NCBI GenBank assembly: GCA_014763615.1
Contig: JACXVB010000002.1
Span: forward strand, 124,001 to 188,000
DNA length: 64,000 nt
Direction: 5' to 3'
From: Sphingobacteriales bacterium
Lineage (GTDB): Bacteria > Bacteroidota > Bacteroidia > Sphingobacteriales > Sphingobacteriaceae
The position numbers and the translations under genes were made by a program. Below, piece after piece: positions 38,350 to 48,332 of the stretch (within the stretch, counting starts at the first letter, position 1; each line of letters opens with the position of its first letter). The notes under the pieces are model-generated. The model saw nothing but the letters and a program-made list of their open reading frames with translations, had not been told where the DNA came from and made no database searches.

Positions 38350-40161
38350 TTAAAATTGCAAAATCAAAGCATCAGCAGGAGCTACATTTACTTCAACCCC
38401 ATCGTTTATGTTTGTTAAAGTAGCTTGTTCTCCTGTTAAAACATGCGTAGCCTTGATATTTTTTAATTCCTCCGAATTTAAAGTTGCTAATACTTCTTTT
38501 GGTAATTGAATTTTCTGATTAAAAGCTGTGTTTCTATCAAAATTAGCAATGATTAACACTCGCTCTTTTGGGGTATAACGCACATAAGCATATACTTTCT
38601 TTCCGAAAACATCGGTTTGATTGAAATTATTGAGTTCGAGGTATTTCCCTGATTTAATCGCTTCATCCTCGCCAGAAAAAGTCAACAATTTTTGATAGAA
38701 GTTTCTTAAATTCTTTTCATCTTGATGGAGTTGACCTCCATCAAAAGCTCCTCCATTCATCCATTTTTGATGATTTGGTACTCCCCAATAATCAAAAATC
38801 GTGGTGCGATTATCATCTCCACCAAAACCCTCTTTTCCTGCAGCAGGCTCGCCAACTTCTTGTCCAAAATAAATCATCACCGGACCGCCACTCAACGTTG
38901 CGGTAACTACCATGCCCGGAATGGCCAATTTTGGATCTTGAGCAAAATTTTTAGAAGCGATTCTTTCTTCATCATGATTTTCTAAAAAGCGTAATAGGTG
39001 ATCAGGGATATTCACGCTCTGTACATTCGCCACTTCATGAATATCTTTCACATCTGCCGAAGGCTCATCTTTGATTAATTTTTTCAATCCATCATATAAA
39101 CCTACTTTATCATATAAATAATCAAACTTTCCGATGTGGATATAATCTTCATATTTTGATGGATTATAAGCTTCGGCTATGAACACCATATTCGGATTGA
39201 TTTTTTTGATTTCTGGAATTACCCAACTCCAAAATTCTACAGGTACAGCCTCCGCAACATCACATCTAAAACCATCTACACCTTTATTGGCCCAATATGT
39301 AAGAATAGCTCTCATTTTTAACCATACTGGTGGAATTGGATCAAAATGATTTTGATGATTTAAAATATCTATTCCATAATTTAATTTGATGGTTTCAAAC
39401 CAATCATCTAAGGATGGATTAGGTTTAAAAACATCGTTTCCGGTTGCTTTTGCTGGACTTTCATTAAACTTACCATCCTTTAAAGGGCTATGAAAATCCG
39501 CACCTCCTGCAACATAACCAGCTGGTTCAATGAATTTTTCGCCAGGCATGTAATAAAAATCATTTTTAGGACTAAAAGCTTTTGTAGTATCATCATCTTC
39601 ACCAAAATCTTTCACTCCAGCAGGTTTTGCGTAAGAATGATAGGTACGAGCTACATGATTAGGAATAAAATCCATAATCACTTTTAATCCATTCTGATGT
39701 GTTCTTTTGATTAAATTTTCATACTCCAGCATCCTGTTTTTAACATCAACTGCTAAATCTGGATCAACATCATAATAATCTCTGATGGCATAAGGAGAAC
39801 CCGCAATGCCTTTTACCACATCCGGATCATCAGGTTTAATCCCGTATTGAGAATAGTCGGTCATGCTGGCATGCGCAATTACGCCTGTGTACCAAACATA
39901 ATTAATCCCTAACTTTTTGAGCTCTTGCAGGGCTTTATCATTGATATCATTGAACTTTCCTACGCCGTTTTCAGCCAAAGTGCCGTTGTATTGATTGGTG
40001 GTGTTTTTGTTTCCAAAAAGACGAGGCAAGAGCTGGTAAATCACTAATTTGTGATTTGGAATAGAATCTGCACCGTTATTTTCGGTTTGCATGGCCTTGC
40101 TGTTGCATGATGTAGCGATGATGATTGACATAAGGCTTAACAACGTTAAGTTTAATTTCAT
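38350..40161 (-). CDS. GH13 alpha-amylase lipoprotein
   Basis: 603 residues with a lipoprotein signal (MSIIIATSC, Cys about residue 19). The GH13 barrel shows VIMDFIPNHVARTYHS, VDGFRCDVAEAVP (nucleophile Asp), MVFIAEAYNP (Glu) and FLENHDEERIASK. It should sit in the outer-membrane leaflet or periplasm and cut maltodextrins, as SusG- or SusA-like enzymes do. Follows GH65 by 10 bp in the operon. Confidence 0.9.
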   Translation of the reverse strand: MKLNLTLLSLMSIIIATSCNSKAMQTENNGADSIPNHKLVIYQLLPRLFGNKNTTNQYNGTLAENGVGKFNDINDKALQELKKLGINYVWYTGVIAHASMTDYSQYGIKPDDPDVVKGIAGSPYAIRDYYDVDPDLAVDVKNRMLEYENLIKRTHQNGLKVIMDFIPNHVARTYHSYAKPAGVKDFGEDDDTTKAFSPKNDFYYMPGEKFIEPAGYVAGGADFHSPLKDGKFNESPAKATGNDVFKPNPSLDDWFETIKLNYGIDILNHQNHFDPIPPVWLKMRAILTYWANKGVDGFRCDVAEAVPVEFWSWVIPEIKKINPNMVFIAEAYNPSKYEDYIHIGKFDYLYDKVGLYDGLKKLIKDEPSADVKDIHEVANVQSVNIPDHLLRFLENHDEERIASKNFAQDPKLAIPGMVVTATLSGGPVMIYFGQEVGEPAAGKEGFGGDDNRTTIFDYWGVPNHQKWMNGGAFDGGQLHQDEKNLRNFYQKLLTFSGEDEAIKSGKYLELNNFNQTDVFGKKVYAYVRYTPKERVLIIANFDRNTAFNQKIQLPKEVLATLNSEELKNIKATHVLTGEQATLTNINDGVEVNVAPADALILQF

Positions 40162-40171
40162 ATTTTTCGAT

Positions 40172-42493
40172 TTAGGCTGCCTTCTCTAAAAGAATTTCCT
40201 TTTGCGTTTGACCCTCAATTTCATAAACCACATCAAAAACTTTCACATTCACTTTTCGGGATGAAAGGTTTTGAATGTGAATACCTTGACGGTGAACTTT
40301 TACATTTAATAAACTTCCTCTAAATTTAATTTTAAAAGAGAAAGCTTTCCATTTTTCAGGAATAAAAGGATGGAAATTTAAAAGCCCGTCTCGCACTCTC
40401 ATCCCACCAAAACCTTCTACAACCGCCATCCAAGTACCTGCCATAGACGTGGTATGGCAACCATCCTCCGTATCATTATTATAATCGTCCAAATCTAACC
40501 TAGAAGTTCTTAAATAAAAGTCATAAGCTCTTTTTTCATCCCCCAATTTTGCCGCAATAATAGCATGTACGCATGGAGAAAGCGAAGATTCATGTACGGT
40601 ACGAGGTTCGTAGAAATCAAAGTTTCTTCTCAAAGTGTCGATATCAAACCGATCTTCAAAAAGGTATAAACCTTGCAAAACATCCGCTTGTTTAATGAAG
40701 CAGGAACGTAAAATCCTATCCCAACTCCATTTTTGGTTTAATGGCCTATCTTCTGCGGCTAATTGGCTTACTAAAATTTGTTCCTTATCTAAATAACCAT
40801 CTTGCTGAAGGTAAATTCCTAATTTTTCATCTTTAGGAAAATACATATTCTCTCTGATATGAGCCCATTTAGCAAGTTCTTCGGCAGCATTAAAATTGGT
40901 TTTAGCAGTAATTTGCTCGAATCTTTCTGAATAATTTTGTTTCACAAAATCGATAGCTTCACTTGTGTATTCTAAGCACCAAGTTGCCAAATAACTGGTA
41001 TAAAAGTTATTGTTGATATTATTCTCATACTCATTTGGCCCGGTTACGCCCAACATCACATATTGCTTTTTATCCTCGCTCCAATTTACTCTTTGCGCCC
41101 AAAATCTGGTAATTCCTAGTAAAACCTCTAAGCCATAATCTGCCAAATATTGAGTATCATCTGTGTAACGGATGTAATTGTAAATGGCAAAAGCTATGGC
41201 TCCATTTCTATGAATCTCTTCAAAAGTAATTTCCCACTCATTATGGCATTCTTCGCCGTTCATGGTAACCATGGGATATAATGCCGCTCCATTTTTAAAA
41301 CCTAATTTTTGTGCGTTTTCAATAGCTTTTTCCAAATGTTTGTAGCGATAAATCAATAAGTTTTTAGCTACTTTTTCATCGGCTGTAGCCAAATAAAAAG
41401 GTAAACAATAAGCCTCTGTATCCCAATAAGTGGAACCTCCGTATTTCTCACCCGTAAAACCTTTCGGACCAATATTTAATCGTTCATCTTCTCCGGTGTA
41501 GGTTTGATTGAGCTGAAAAATATTGAAACGAATTCCTTGCTGAGCTGCTGCATCGCCTTCAATCACGATATCATTCTCTTTCCATTTTGCTGCCCAAGCC
41601 ATCTCTTGCTCAATCAACAATTTCTCAAAACCTTTCTCACAAGACCTTTGAATTGCATTTTTAGCCGATGATGTTAATTCTAAAATTGGATGATTCATAG
41701 AAGATACCACCGCTACATACTTGTAAACCACCAATTCTTCCTCCTTATTTAAAGAGAATTGAACTTCTGAACTTATATATTTTTCTCTTTGAATAGGAGC
41801 CAGTTGGGGATGTTGCAGAACGCCTTCTTTAGCAAATTGAACTTTACTAGCGGTGCAAACTTGGAAAGCTGTTTTCTTAGTTTCGAGGGTTAAATAGAGC
41901 TCATCATCAGCATATTCCTTAGCTATTTCTACCCAAAATTTCTCATCATAATTAGCATCTTGATTAGCAATATCGCCATCTAAAGGCGTATGAATAATTA
42001 GGTTTGCATCCTGATTAAGGCAAGTGATTGCATAACGGATAGCTCCAATTTCATCATCAGCTATAGAAAGAAATCGCTGTGCCTTAACTTTTACTTGAAC
42101 ACCATTTTTTAATTTAGCAATGAAAGAGCGTTCTAAAAAACCTTCTTTCATGTGTAAAACTCTACTAAATTCGGTGATTTCAGCATTAGCTAAATCCAGT
42201 TCTTCTCCATTAATATTTACATGAACACCAATCCAATTGGTAGCATTTAAAACTTTTGCGAAATACTCTGGATAACCGTTTTTCCACCAACCTACGCGAG
42301 TTTTATCAGGATAATAAATCCCTGCAACATAATTCCCGAGTAATGATTCTCCAGAATAAGCTTCCTCAAAATTTGCTCTCTGTCCAAATCTCCCATTTCC
42401 TAAACTAAAAATGGATTCTGAAATTTTATGATGATGAGGATTAAAGTTATTCTCAATAATGTTCCATTCGTCAATTTGTATATAATTCTTCAT
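40172..42493 (-). CDS. GH65 disaccharide phosphorylase, probably maltose phosphorylase
   Basis: 773 residues, usual length. N-terminal beta-sandwich (WNIIENNFNPHHHKISESIFSLGNG in parts), (alpha/alpha)6 barrel with KYGGSTYWDTEAYCLPF and catalytic Glu region GEECHNEWEITFEEIHRNG, and a C-terminal jelly roll. It splits maltose with phosphate into glucose and beta-glucose 1-phosphate. Trehalose or kojibiose are alternatives within GH65, but neighbours (amylases, pgmB) favour maltose. No signal peptide, so cytoplasmic. Confidence 0.9.
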   Translation of the reverse strand: MKNYIQIDEWNIIENNFNPHHHKISESIFSLGNGRFGQRANFEEAYSGESLLGNYVAGIYYPDKTRVGWWKNGYPEYFAKVLNATNWIGVHVNINGEELDLANAEITEFSRVLHMKEGFLERSFIAKLKNGVQVKVKAQRFLSIADDEIGAIRYAITCLNQDANLIIHTPLDGDIANQDANYDEKFWVEIAKEYADDELYLTLETKKTAFQVCTASKVQFAKEGVLQHPQLAPIQREKYISSEVQFSLNKEEELVVYKYVAVVSSMNHPILELTSSAKNAIQRSCEKGFEKLLIEQEMAWAAKWKENDIVIEGDAAAQQGIRFNIFQLNQTYTGEDERLNIGPKGFTGEKYGGSTYWDTEAYCLPFYLATADEKVAKNLLIYRYKHLEKAIENAQKLGFKNGAALYPMVTMNGEECHNEWEITFEEIHRNGAIAFAIYNYIRYTDDTQYLADYGLEVLLGITRFWAQRVNWSEDKKQYVMLGVTGPNEYENNINNNFYTSYLATWCLEYTSEAIDFVKQNYSERFEQITAKTNFNAAEELAKWAHIRENMYFPKDEKLGIYLQQDGYLDKEQILVSQLAAEDRPLNQKWSWDRILRSCFIKQADVLQGLYLFEDRFDIDTLRRNFDFYEPRTVHESSLSPCVHAIIAAKLGDEKRAYDFYLRTSRLDLDDYNNDTEDGCHTTSMAGTWMAVVEGFGGMRVRDGLLNFHPFIPEKWKAFSFKIKFRGSLLNVKVHRQGIHIQNLSSRKVNVKVFDVVYEIEGQTQKEILLEKAA

Positions 42494-42536
42494 TTAAATG
42501 ATGCTTTCTAAAATTCGAAAAGGATTTCGTAATATT

Positions 42537-43199
42537 TTATTTTTTGATTAACGCTTCTTTTAATGATGCTAAATGGATTTGATCTAAACCTGACACCACC
42601 ATATCTGCCTGATACAAAATTCTATGTTCTCCTATGCCCACCACACGCATACCAGCTCTGATAGCTGCCTCTACACCAGCCACCGCATCTTCAAAAACCA
42701 CACAATACTCAGGGTCTTCTCCTAATGCCTCTGCTCCTTTTAAAAAAACTTCTGGGTTGGGTTTAGACTTAGAAACCTTTGTTCCATCAATAATGGCATC
42801 AAACTGATCTAAAAGATTGATTTTCTGCAAAATAGTTGTCGAATTTTTACTTGCCGAGCCTAAAGCAATCTTCACTCCCGCATCTCTCAACTCTTTTAGA
42901 AATTGAACGGCACCGGGCAAAATTTCATCCGCTTTCATCTCATTAATCATCTCTACGTACCAACTATTTTTCAATGCAGCCAGCTCCAGCATTTCGGCTT
43001 CTGTCTTTTTTAAACCTCCCCAACTTAAAATTAATTGAAGAGATTCCATTCTGCTTACCCCTTTTAGCTGTTCATTTTCATGTTCTGTAAAATCGATGCC
43101 TAGCTCATTTGCCAGTCTTTTCCATGCCTTGAAATGATATTTAGCAGTGTCCACAATCACCCCATCTAAATCAAACAAACAGGCTTTTATTTCACTCAT
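42537..43199 (-). CDS. pgmB: Beta-phosphoglucomutase
   Basis: 220 residues, a HAD-family enzyme with motif I FDLDGVIVDTAKYHFKAW (two Asp), motif II LGSASKN, motif III KSKPNPEVF and motif IV VVFEDAVAGVEAA. It turns beta-glucose 1-phosphate, the product of the adjacent GH65 enzyme, into glucose 6-phosphate. Starts 2 bp before the end of the neopullulanase stop region (1-bp gap), so tightly cotranscribed. Confidence 0.94.
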   Translation of the reverse strand: MSEIKACLFDLDGVIVDTAKYHFKAWKRLANELGIDFTEHENEQLKGVSRMESLQLILSWGGLKKTEAEMLELAALKNSWYVEMINEMKADEILPGAVQFLKELRDAGVKIALGSASKNSTTILQKINLLDQFDAIIDGTKVSKSKPNPEVFLKGAEALGEDPEYCVVFEDAVAGVEAAIRAGMRVVGIGEHRILYQADMVVSGLDQIHLASLKEALIKK

Positions 43200-43200
43200 A

Positions 43201-45057
43201 TTATTTTGTTAATTCAAAAACATAAGCAGTTCTGGCTGGTAAATCTATGCTAGAATTAAAACCATTTAACTGCATTCCATTTGTAATTTCTTTTGCGCCT
43301 GAAAAACCATCAGTTCTTTCATGAAAACGACTTAAATCTAATTTTTTAACCTCATCATTACCGTTGTAAACCACCATTACTGTTTTAGCATCATCATATC
43401 TGAAATACACATAAATACCATCAACAGGTACATATTGCATGGTTTTACCAGTCTGTAAAGCGGTGGTATTTTTACGATAATTGGCTAAGCTTTTCACATA
43501 ATTAAAGGCTTCATTTTCTTTTGGAGTTCTTCCTGCTGCGGTAAATTTATTTACTGAATCTTCTTTCCATCCGCCTAAAAAGTCTGAGCGTAACAAACCG
43601 TCAGGATTGTTCACCCCAGCCATTAAAATTTCTGTTCCGTAATAAATTTGAGGAATACCCCTCAGCGTAAGCAACATAGCCATCCCAGATTTAAACTTGG
43701 TAAAATCTTCTCCAACACCTGAATAAAAACGAGTGATATCATGGTTATCTAAGAAAATTACATTTCTATTTGCATCTTGATAAATAAAATCACTAGCTAA
43801 AACAGTATATAATTCGTTTACGCCATCATTCCAGCCAAACTTATTGTTCAAAGCATCCAACAAAGAAAAATGAACTTGAAAATCGGTGGTAGCAGGTAAT
43901 TCTGTATCTATTTTCTGGTTAATGGTTTTGCCTTGCGTAAAATAAGCTTGATTCACCATTCCGTGAACAAAAGTTTCTCCGAAAAGGGTAAAATGAGGAT
44001 ATTCTGTTTTCACACGTTTCATCCAATGAGCCATGAAATCTAAATCATTATAAGGATAAGTATCAATTCTAAAACCATCTACTCCGGCATACTCGATCCA
44101 GAAAATATAACTTTGTTCTATGTAATTTCTCACCAATTCATTTTCCTCATTCATATCCGGCATGTGATAATCAAACCAGCCATTTTGCATCAATTTTTTA
44201 TCATCAGCGGAAGCGTAAGGATCAAAAACTGCTTGATCTTTATAGGTGGTGCGAGTAAATGTTGGCCATTGATGTACCCAATCTTTGAAAGGCTTATCCA
44301 AGACTGTCCAATGTTGTGAGCCTACATGATTAGGCACCACATCCATCACAATTTTCATGTTTTTAGCGTGTGCATCATCCACCAATTTCTTGTATAATTC
44401 ATTGGTTCCATAACGCGGATCTATTCTATAATTCTCCGTATTGGCATAGCCATGATAAGAAGTTTTGAACTCATCATTCTCTAAAACGGGAGTTAACCAA
44501 AGTGCTGTAGCGCCAAGATCTTTTAAATAATCTAAATGATTGATGATACCTTGAAGGTCTCCACCGTGGCGGAAATACATGGAATCACGATTAAAGGTTT
44601 GGTCTTTTAAACCCACAATTTTATCATTACTATCCTCTCCGTTCGCAAAGCGATCAGGCATAATGAGGTAGATTAAATCCTTATCTGTTACCCCTTGAGC
44701 TTTAATTCCATGATTTCTAGCTTTTAGCGCATAAGTATAACTGATAGCTTTCTTTCCTTTTAAACTGAAGTTGATGTTGAATTTTCCCGGCTGGGTAGAG
44801 GTACCAATTAAAAGATTGATGAAAAGATAATTCGGATTTTCAACTTTTACTACGCTCTGTAAGGTAACTCCTGGGTAATTTAAACTTACCGCTCTCTGAG
44901 CAATTTGATCGCCATGAACAATTAATTGCAAATGATGATTTTTAAAACCTACCCACCAAAAGGAAGGCTCAATGCGTTCTAAATCAGGTATTTTTTGCGC
45001 CGAAATCGTTTGCGTAAAACTTACCAAAACTATGAATATAGCTAATAATCTCTTCAT
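43201..45057 (-). CDS. Periplasmic GH13 neopullulanase/cyclomaltodextrinase (SusA-like)
   Basis: 618 residues with a signal peptide (KRLLAIFIVLVSFTQTISAQ). An N-terminal Ig-like domain typical of the cyclomaltodextrinase group (PSFWWVGFKNHHLQLIVHG) precedes the barrel with IVMDVVPNHVGSQ, VDGFRIDTYPYND (nucleophile Asp), TLFGETFVHG (Glu) and FLDNHDITRFYSG. It cuts maltodextrins in the periplasm. First gene of the leftward maltodextrin operon. A perfect -7-like box TAAATTTG lies on the minus strand at 45110-45117, and a LacI-type site lies inside its signal-peptide codons. Confidence 0.92.
   Translation of the reverse strand: MKRLLAIFIVLVSFTQTISAQKIPDLERIEPSFWWVGFKNHHLQLIVHGDQIAQRAVSLNYPGVTLQSVVKVENPNYLFINLLIGTSTQPGKFNINFSLKGKKAISYTYALKARNHGIKAQGVTDKDLIYLIMPDRFANGEDSNDKIVGLKDQTFNRDSMYFRHGGDLQGIINHLDYLKDLGATALWLTPVLENDEFKTSYHGYANTENYRIDPRYGTNELYKKLVDDAHAKNMKIVMDVVPNHVGSQHWTVLDKPFKDWVHQWPTFTRTTYKDQAVFDPYASADDKKLMQNGWFDYHMPDMNEENELVRNYIEQSYIFWIEYAGVDGFRIDTYPYNDLDFMAHWMKRVKTEYPHFTLFGETFVHGMVNQAYFTQGKTINQKIDTELPATTDFQVHFSLLDALNNKFGWNDGVNELYTVLASDFIYQDANRNVIFLDNHDITRFYSGVGEDFTKFKSGMAMLLTLRGIPQIYYGTEILMAGVNNPDGLLRSDFLGGWKEDSVNKFTAAGRTPKENEAFNYVKSLANYRKNTTALQTGKTMQYVPVDGIYVYFRYDDAKTVMVVYNGNDEVKKLDLSRFHERTDGFSGAKEITNGMQLNGFNSSIDLPARTAYVFELTK
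45001..45014. promoter_or_regulatory. Putative LacI-family operator, site 3 (maltodextrin operon)
   Basis: CGAAATCGTTTGCG differs from sites 1 and 2 at one of 14 positions. It lies 44-57 nt inside the first gene of the maltodextrin operon, in the signal-peptide codons, about 95 bp downstream of the -7-like box. The same position relative to gene start is seen in susC. Confidence 0.45.
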
Positions 45058-45212
45058 TTTTTATGGAAATTAGGTTTATGGCTTATCGCCTGAACTTAGA
45101 TTTATGAATCAAATTTAAAATTATTTTTCTTTCTCTTTCCTTTTTTTAATTTTTTTATGTGGAATAAATTAAAATCATTTTTAAGACCTATCCTTTATAT
45201 TATATTTGATTG

Positions 45213-46181
45213 ATGAGAATTTTTAACATCCAAAATGAAGAAGAATTTAACCACGCTTGTTTGGATGCTTTCAAATTGCAGATACAAACGGTGGAGGTCT
45301 ATGGTCAATTTGTTCGTTCTTTACATAAAAATCCGGATGAAATCACGCATTATAGCGAAATTCCATTTCTTCCTATTTCTTTTTTTAAAACTCATCCTAT
45401 TATAGAAGATGTGGCTTTCGCCGATGTGATTTTTAGCAGCTCAGGAACTACGGGCATGCAAACCAGCAAGCATTATGTTCAAGATGTACGGCTTTACGAA
45501 GAAAGCTATTTAAAAGCTTTTCAACATTTTTATGGACTGACAGAAGAACTCTGCATTTTGGCCTTGTTACCCAGTTATTTAGAGCGTGAAGGTTCTTCAT
45601 TAATTTATATGGTTGATGATTTGATAAAAAAATCACATCATCCTAAAAGCGGTTTTTTCTTGCATAACCATCAAGATTTATTCGCTATTCTTCAAGAATT
45701 AAAGTCGCAAAATCAAAAAACCTTACTGATCGGAGTTACCTATGCTTTGTTAGATTTTACCGAACAGTTTCCAATCCACTTTCCTGATTTAATGGTGATG
45801 GAAACTGGAGGAATGAAAGGCAAAAGAAAAGAAATGGTTAGAGAAGAGCTTCATGAAACGCTTTGTAAAGGTTTTGGAGTAGAGAAAATCCACTCTGAAT
45901 ATGGGATGACCGAGCTTTTATCTCAAGCTTATTCTAAAGGAGATGGAATTTTTGAATGCCCATCATGGATGAAGATTTTGATTCGAGACACCAACGATCC
46001 ACTTTCCTTTTTACCCGAAGGCAGAACTGGCGGAATCAACGTGATTGATCTGGCAAATCTTCATTCTTGTTCTTTTATCGCAACCCAAGATTTAGGTAAA
46101 ACTTATCCTGATGGAACTTTTGAAGTTTTAGGCAGGTTTGACAACAGCGATATCAGAGGGTGCAATTTAATGGTGGAGTAA
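45213..46181 (+). CDS. LuxE/PaaK-type acyl-protein synthetase-like enzyme
   Basis: From ATG 45213 (MRIFNIQNEEEFNHACLDAF), 322 residues. The adenylate-forming motif FSSSGTTGMQTSKHY (about residues 72-87) and SEYGMTELLSQAYS near residue 230 mark the LuxE/PaaK superfamily. It would activate a carboxylic acid as an acyl-adenylate; substrate unknown. A perfect -7-like box TATATTTG at 45201-45208 suggests a nearly leaderless mRNA. Divergent from the maltodextrin operon and not linked to other surface-glycan or lipid genes here. Confidence 0.8.
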   Translation: MRIFNIQNEEEFNHACLDAFKLQIQTVEVYGQFVRSLHKNPDEITHYSEIPFLPISFFKTHPIIEDVAFADVIFSSSGTTGMQTSKHYVQDVRLYEESYLKAFQHFYGLTEELCILALLPSYLEREGSSLIYMVDDLIKKSHHPKSGFFLHNHQDLFAILQELKSQNQKTLLIGVTYALLDFTEQFPIHFPDLMVMETGGMKGKRKEMVREELHETLCKGFGVEKIHSEYGMTELLSQAYSKGDGIFECPSWMKILIRDTNDPLSFLPEGRTGGINVIDLANLHSCSFIATQDLGKTYPDGTFEVLGRFDNSDIRGCNLMVE

Positions 46182-46230
46182 CCGTTTCAACAATAAAATT
46201 TTTTGATTATTTTTAAAAAAATAAATATTC

Positions 46231-46410
46231 ATGAAAAAGGTAGAATTAATAGAAAGCATACAAGATTTACCAGAGGATTTTAATATTGATGACCTTATTG
46301 AAAGATTAGTAGTTATTCAAAAAATAGAAAGCAGACAACTAGAAATTATTGAAGAGAAGACACTTACAGAAGAAGAAGCAAAATCCAAGCTTGAAAAATG
46401 GCTAAAATAA
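46231..46410 (+). CDS. Antitoxin of a RelE/ParE-type pair
   Basis: 59 residues (MKKVELIESIQDLPEDFNID then DLIERLVVIQKIESRQLEII and a Glu/Lys-rich tail ending KLEKWLK). Small, acidic, mostly helical. It overlaps the following toxin frame by 13 bp, the classic antitoxin-toxin arrangement. No DNA-binding fold is obvious, so autoregulation may need the toxin. It appears intact, while its toxin partner is broken. Confidence 0.7.
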   Translation: MKKVELIESIQDLPEDFNIDDLIERLVVIQKIESRQLEIIEEKTLTEEEAKSKLEKWLK

Positions 46411-46681
46411 TCTGGTCTGAAGGTGCTATTGAAGACTTAACCAATAAAGCTAAATATGCAGAATCTTATTCTGAAGCATATGCATCCTCAATCGTATCCA
46501 AGTTATTCAATAAAGCAGAATCTTGAAGTTAATGCCAAAAATTGGCAGGATCGTTCCAGAAAAAAATAATCCAGATTTAAGAGAATTAATAGAAGGGAAT
46601 TATCGAATCATTTATCAGATCAGTAAGCTTGATAAAATTGAAATTCTAATGATTCATCACTCATCAAGACCGTTAGTTTAG
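46398..46681 (+). pseudogene. RelE/ParE-type toxin, frameshifted
   Basis: Frame 1 from ATG 46398 gives MAKIIWSEGAIEDLTNKAKY and runs to TGA at 46524-46526. The second half continues in another frame from about 46517: ILKLMPKIGRIVPEKNNPDL then RELIEGNYRIIYQI and ends IHHSSRPLV at 46679-46681, which is a typical ParE/RelE C-terminus. The join needs a shift near 46510-46520 (around AATAAAGCAGAATC). One small indel, or a sequencing error, explains it. If real, the toxin is inactive. Confidence 0.75.
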
Positions 46682-46686
46682 TCAAT

Positions 46687-46943
46687 GAAAATTAGTTATT
46701 TAATATAGATATAAAAGAATTTGAATTAAAAAGAAAAACTTAAAAATGGGTTTTATTTAAGAGCATTCTTACTATTTTATTTAGTCTATATATTATTTCA
46801 AAAGATAGATTTTATGGTCTTTTTAAATTTAGTAGGATATCCATTTCAACCAAGAATGGACCTTTAATTATACTTACTTTAACTGCTATAATTTATGTTT
46901 TCTATAGCACTAAATTTTTATTGAGAAATAAAAGAAATAATAC
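46687..46943. other. AT-rich gap with a possible membrane-protein remnant
   Basis: A frame ending at TAA 46966-46968 reads FKSILTILFSLYIISKDRFY and later PLIILTLTAIIYVFYSTKFL, hydrophobic stretches that look like two membrane helices, but it has no ATG and runs into the tyrS 3' end from the other strand. It may be a decayed small gene. Nothing else is seen here. Confidence 0.3.
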
Positions 46944-48227
46944 TCACTCAACAATAATCAAAAAGTAATTCTTCTTCCCTTTTTGAGCCACCAAGAATTT
47001 ATTGTTGATTAAATCAGAAACTTCAAAAACCTTTTCAGGACTTGGAACTTTTTCACGGTTTACAGAAACTCCACCTCCAACAATCATCTTTTTAGCCTCT
47101 CCTTTTGATGGAAAAATCGAAGTCTTATCCGCTAAAAGCGTTAAAGTATCATAACCAGCTTCAAACTCATTTTTTGAAATGGTGAATTGAGCGATGCCTT
47201 CAAAAACTTGTAAAACACCTTCGTTATCTAAAGATTTCAAAAAATCTAAAGAACCATTTCCAAACAGAAAATCAGTTGTTTTTAAAGCAGTTTCTAAAGC
47301 TGCCTCACCATGAACTAGTTTGGTTAAATTTGTAGCTAAAGCTTTCTGCAAGGTTCTTAAATGTGGTGCTTGTTGATGTTCGGTAATTAAACTATTGATT
47401 TCTTCTTCAGTAAAAAAAGTAAATATTTTGATGTAATTAGCCGCATCATCATCAGAAGCATTAAGCCAAAATTGGTAAAACTGGTACGGACTAGTTTTCT
47501 TGGCATCTAACCAAACATTGCCACCTTCGGTTTTCCCAAACTTTGTTCCGTCTGATTTTTTAATCAGCGGAGAAGTTAAAGCAAAAGCTTGTCCACCATC
47601 TTTTCTTCTGATAAATTCTGTTCCGGTAACAATATTTCCCCATTGGTCTGAACCACCCATTTGCAGGATACAATTTTTATGTTTCCACAGATAGTAGAAA
47701 TCATATCCTTGCACCAATTGATAAGAAAACTCAGTAAAAGACATTCCCACTTCACTTTCCAAACGCTTTTTCACAGAATCTTTCGCCATCATATAATTTA
47801 CCGTGATGTGCTTTCCTACATCTCTAATAAAATCTAAGAAGGTGAAATTCTTAAACCAATCGTAATTATTCACAATTTCGGCACTGTTTGCGCCACAGTC
47901 AAAATCTAAAAATCGCTCTAGCTGAGCTTGAATTCCTTTTAAATTATGATTTAGAATATCTTCTGATAATAAATTTCTTTCTTGAGATTTTCCTGAAGGA
48001 TCGCCCACCATTCCGGTGGCACCACCCACCAAAGCAAAAGGCTTATGCCCCGCTTTTTGAAAACGCATTAAAGTCATGATTTGTAGCAAACTGCCTACAT
48101 GTAATGAATCTGCAGTAGGATCAAAACCAATATAACCTGCACACATCCCTTTATTTAACGCTTCTTCGGTTCCGGGCATCATGTCATGCAGCAATCCTCG
48201 CCAACGCAGTTCTTCAACAAAATTCAT
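46944..48227 (-). CDS. tyrS: Tyrosyl-tRNA synthetase
   Basis: 427 residues, usual length. Class I motifs: HVGSLLQI (HIGH-like), the tyrosine pocket (GYDFYYLWK and [10 protein letters not shown]), and KFGKTEGGN (KMSKS-like). The C-terminal S4-type RNA-binding domain reads [14 protein letters not shown]. It charges tRNA-Tyr. A -7-like box TATATTTG lies on the minus strand at 48268-48275. Monocistronic. Confidence 0.96.
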   Translation of the reverse strand: MNFVEELRWRGLLHDMMPGTEEALNKGMCAGYIGFDPTADSLHVGSLLQIMTLMRFQKAGHKPFALVGGATGMVGDPSGKSQERNLLSEDILNHNLKGIQAQLERFLDFDCGANSAEIVNNYDWFKNFTFLDFIRDVGKHITVNYMMAKDSVKKRLESEVGMSFTEFSYQLVQGYDFYYLWKHKNCILQMGGSDQWGNIVTGTEFIRRKDGGQAFALTSPLIKKSDGTKFGKTEGGNVWLDAKKTSPYQFYQFWLNASDDDAANYIKIFTFFTEEEINSLITEHQQAPHLRTLQKALATNLTKLVHGEAALETALKTTDFLFGNGSLDFLKSLDNEGVLQVFEGIAQFTISKNEFEAGYDTLTLLADKTSIFPSKGEAKKMIVGGGVSVNREKVPSPEKVFEVSDLINNKFLVAQKGKKNYFLIIVE

Positions 48228-48332
48228 CTTCTTTATTCTTTAAAATTTGTTATATCTTGTAAAGTGGCAAATATAGGATTTCAGCAGAAAATGTATCATT
48301 ATAATTGCGCAAACGTAAAGACTTGAAAACAC

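Noticed and set aside
46756-46968. Small membrane protein gene in the gap before tyrS
   Set aside because: The hydrophobic frame has no ATG and overlaps the tyrS 3' end, so it is described as a possible remnant, not a gene.
48303-48318. GCGCAAACGTAAAG resembling the LacI-type site upstream of the AcpH-like gene
   Set aside because: Only one half matches; the second half of the palindrome is absent, and the gene has no link to sugar use.
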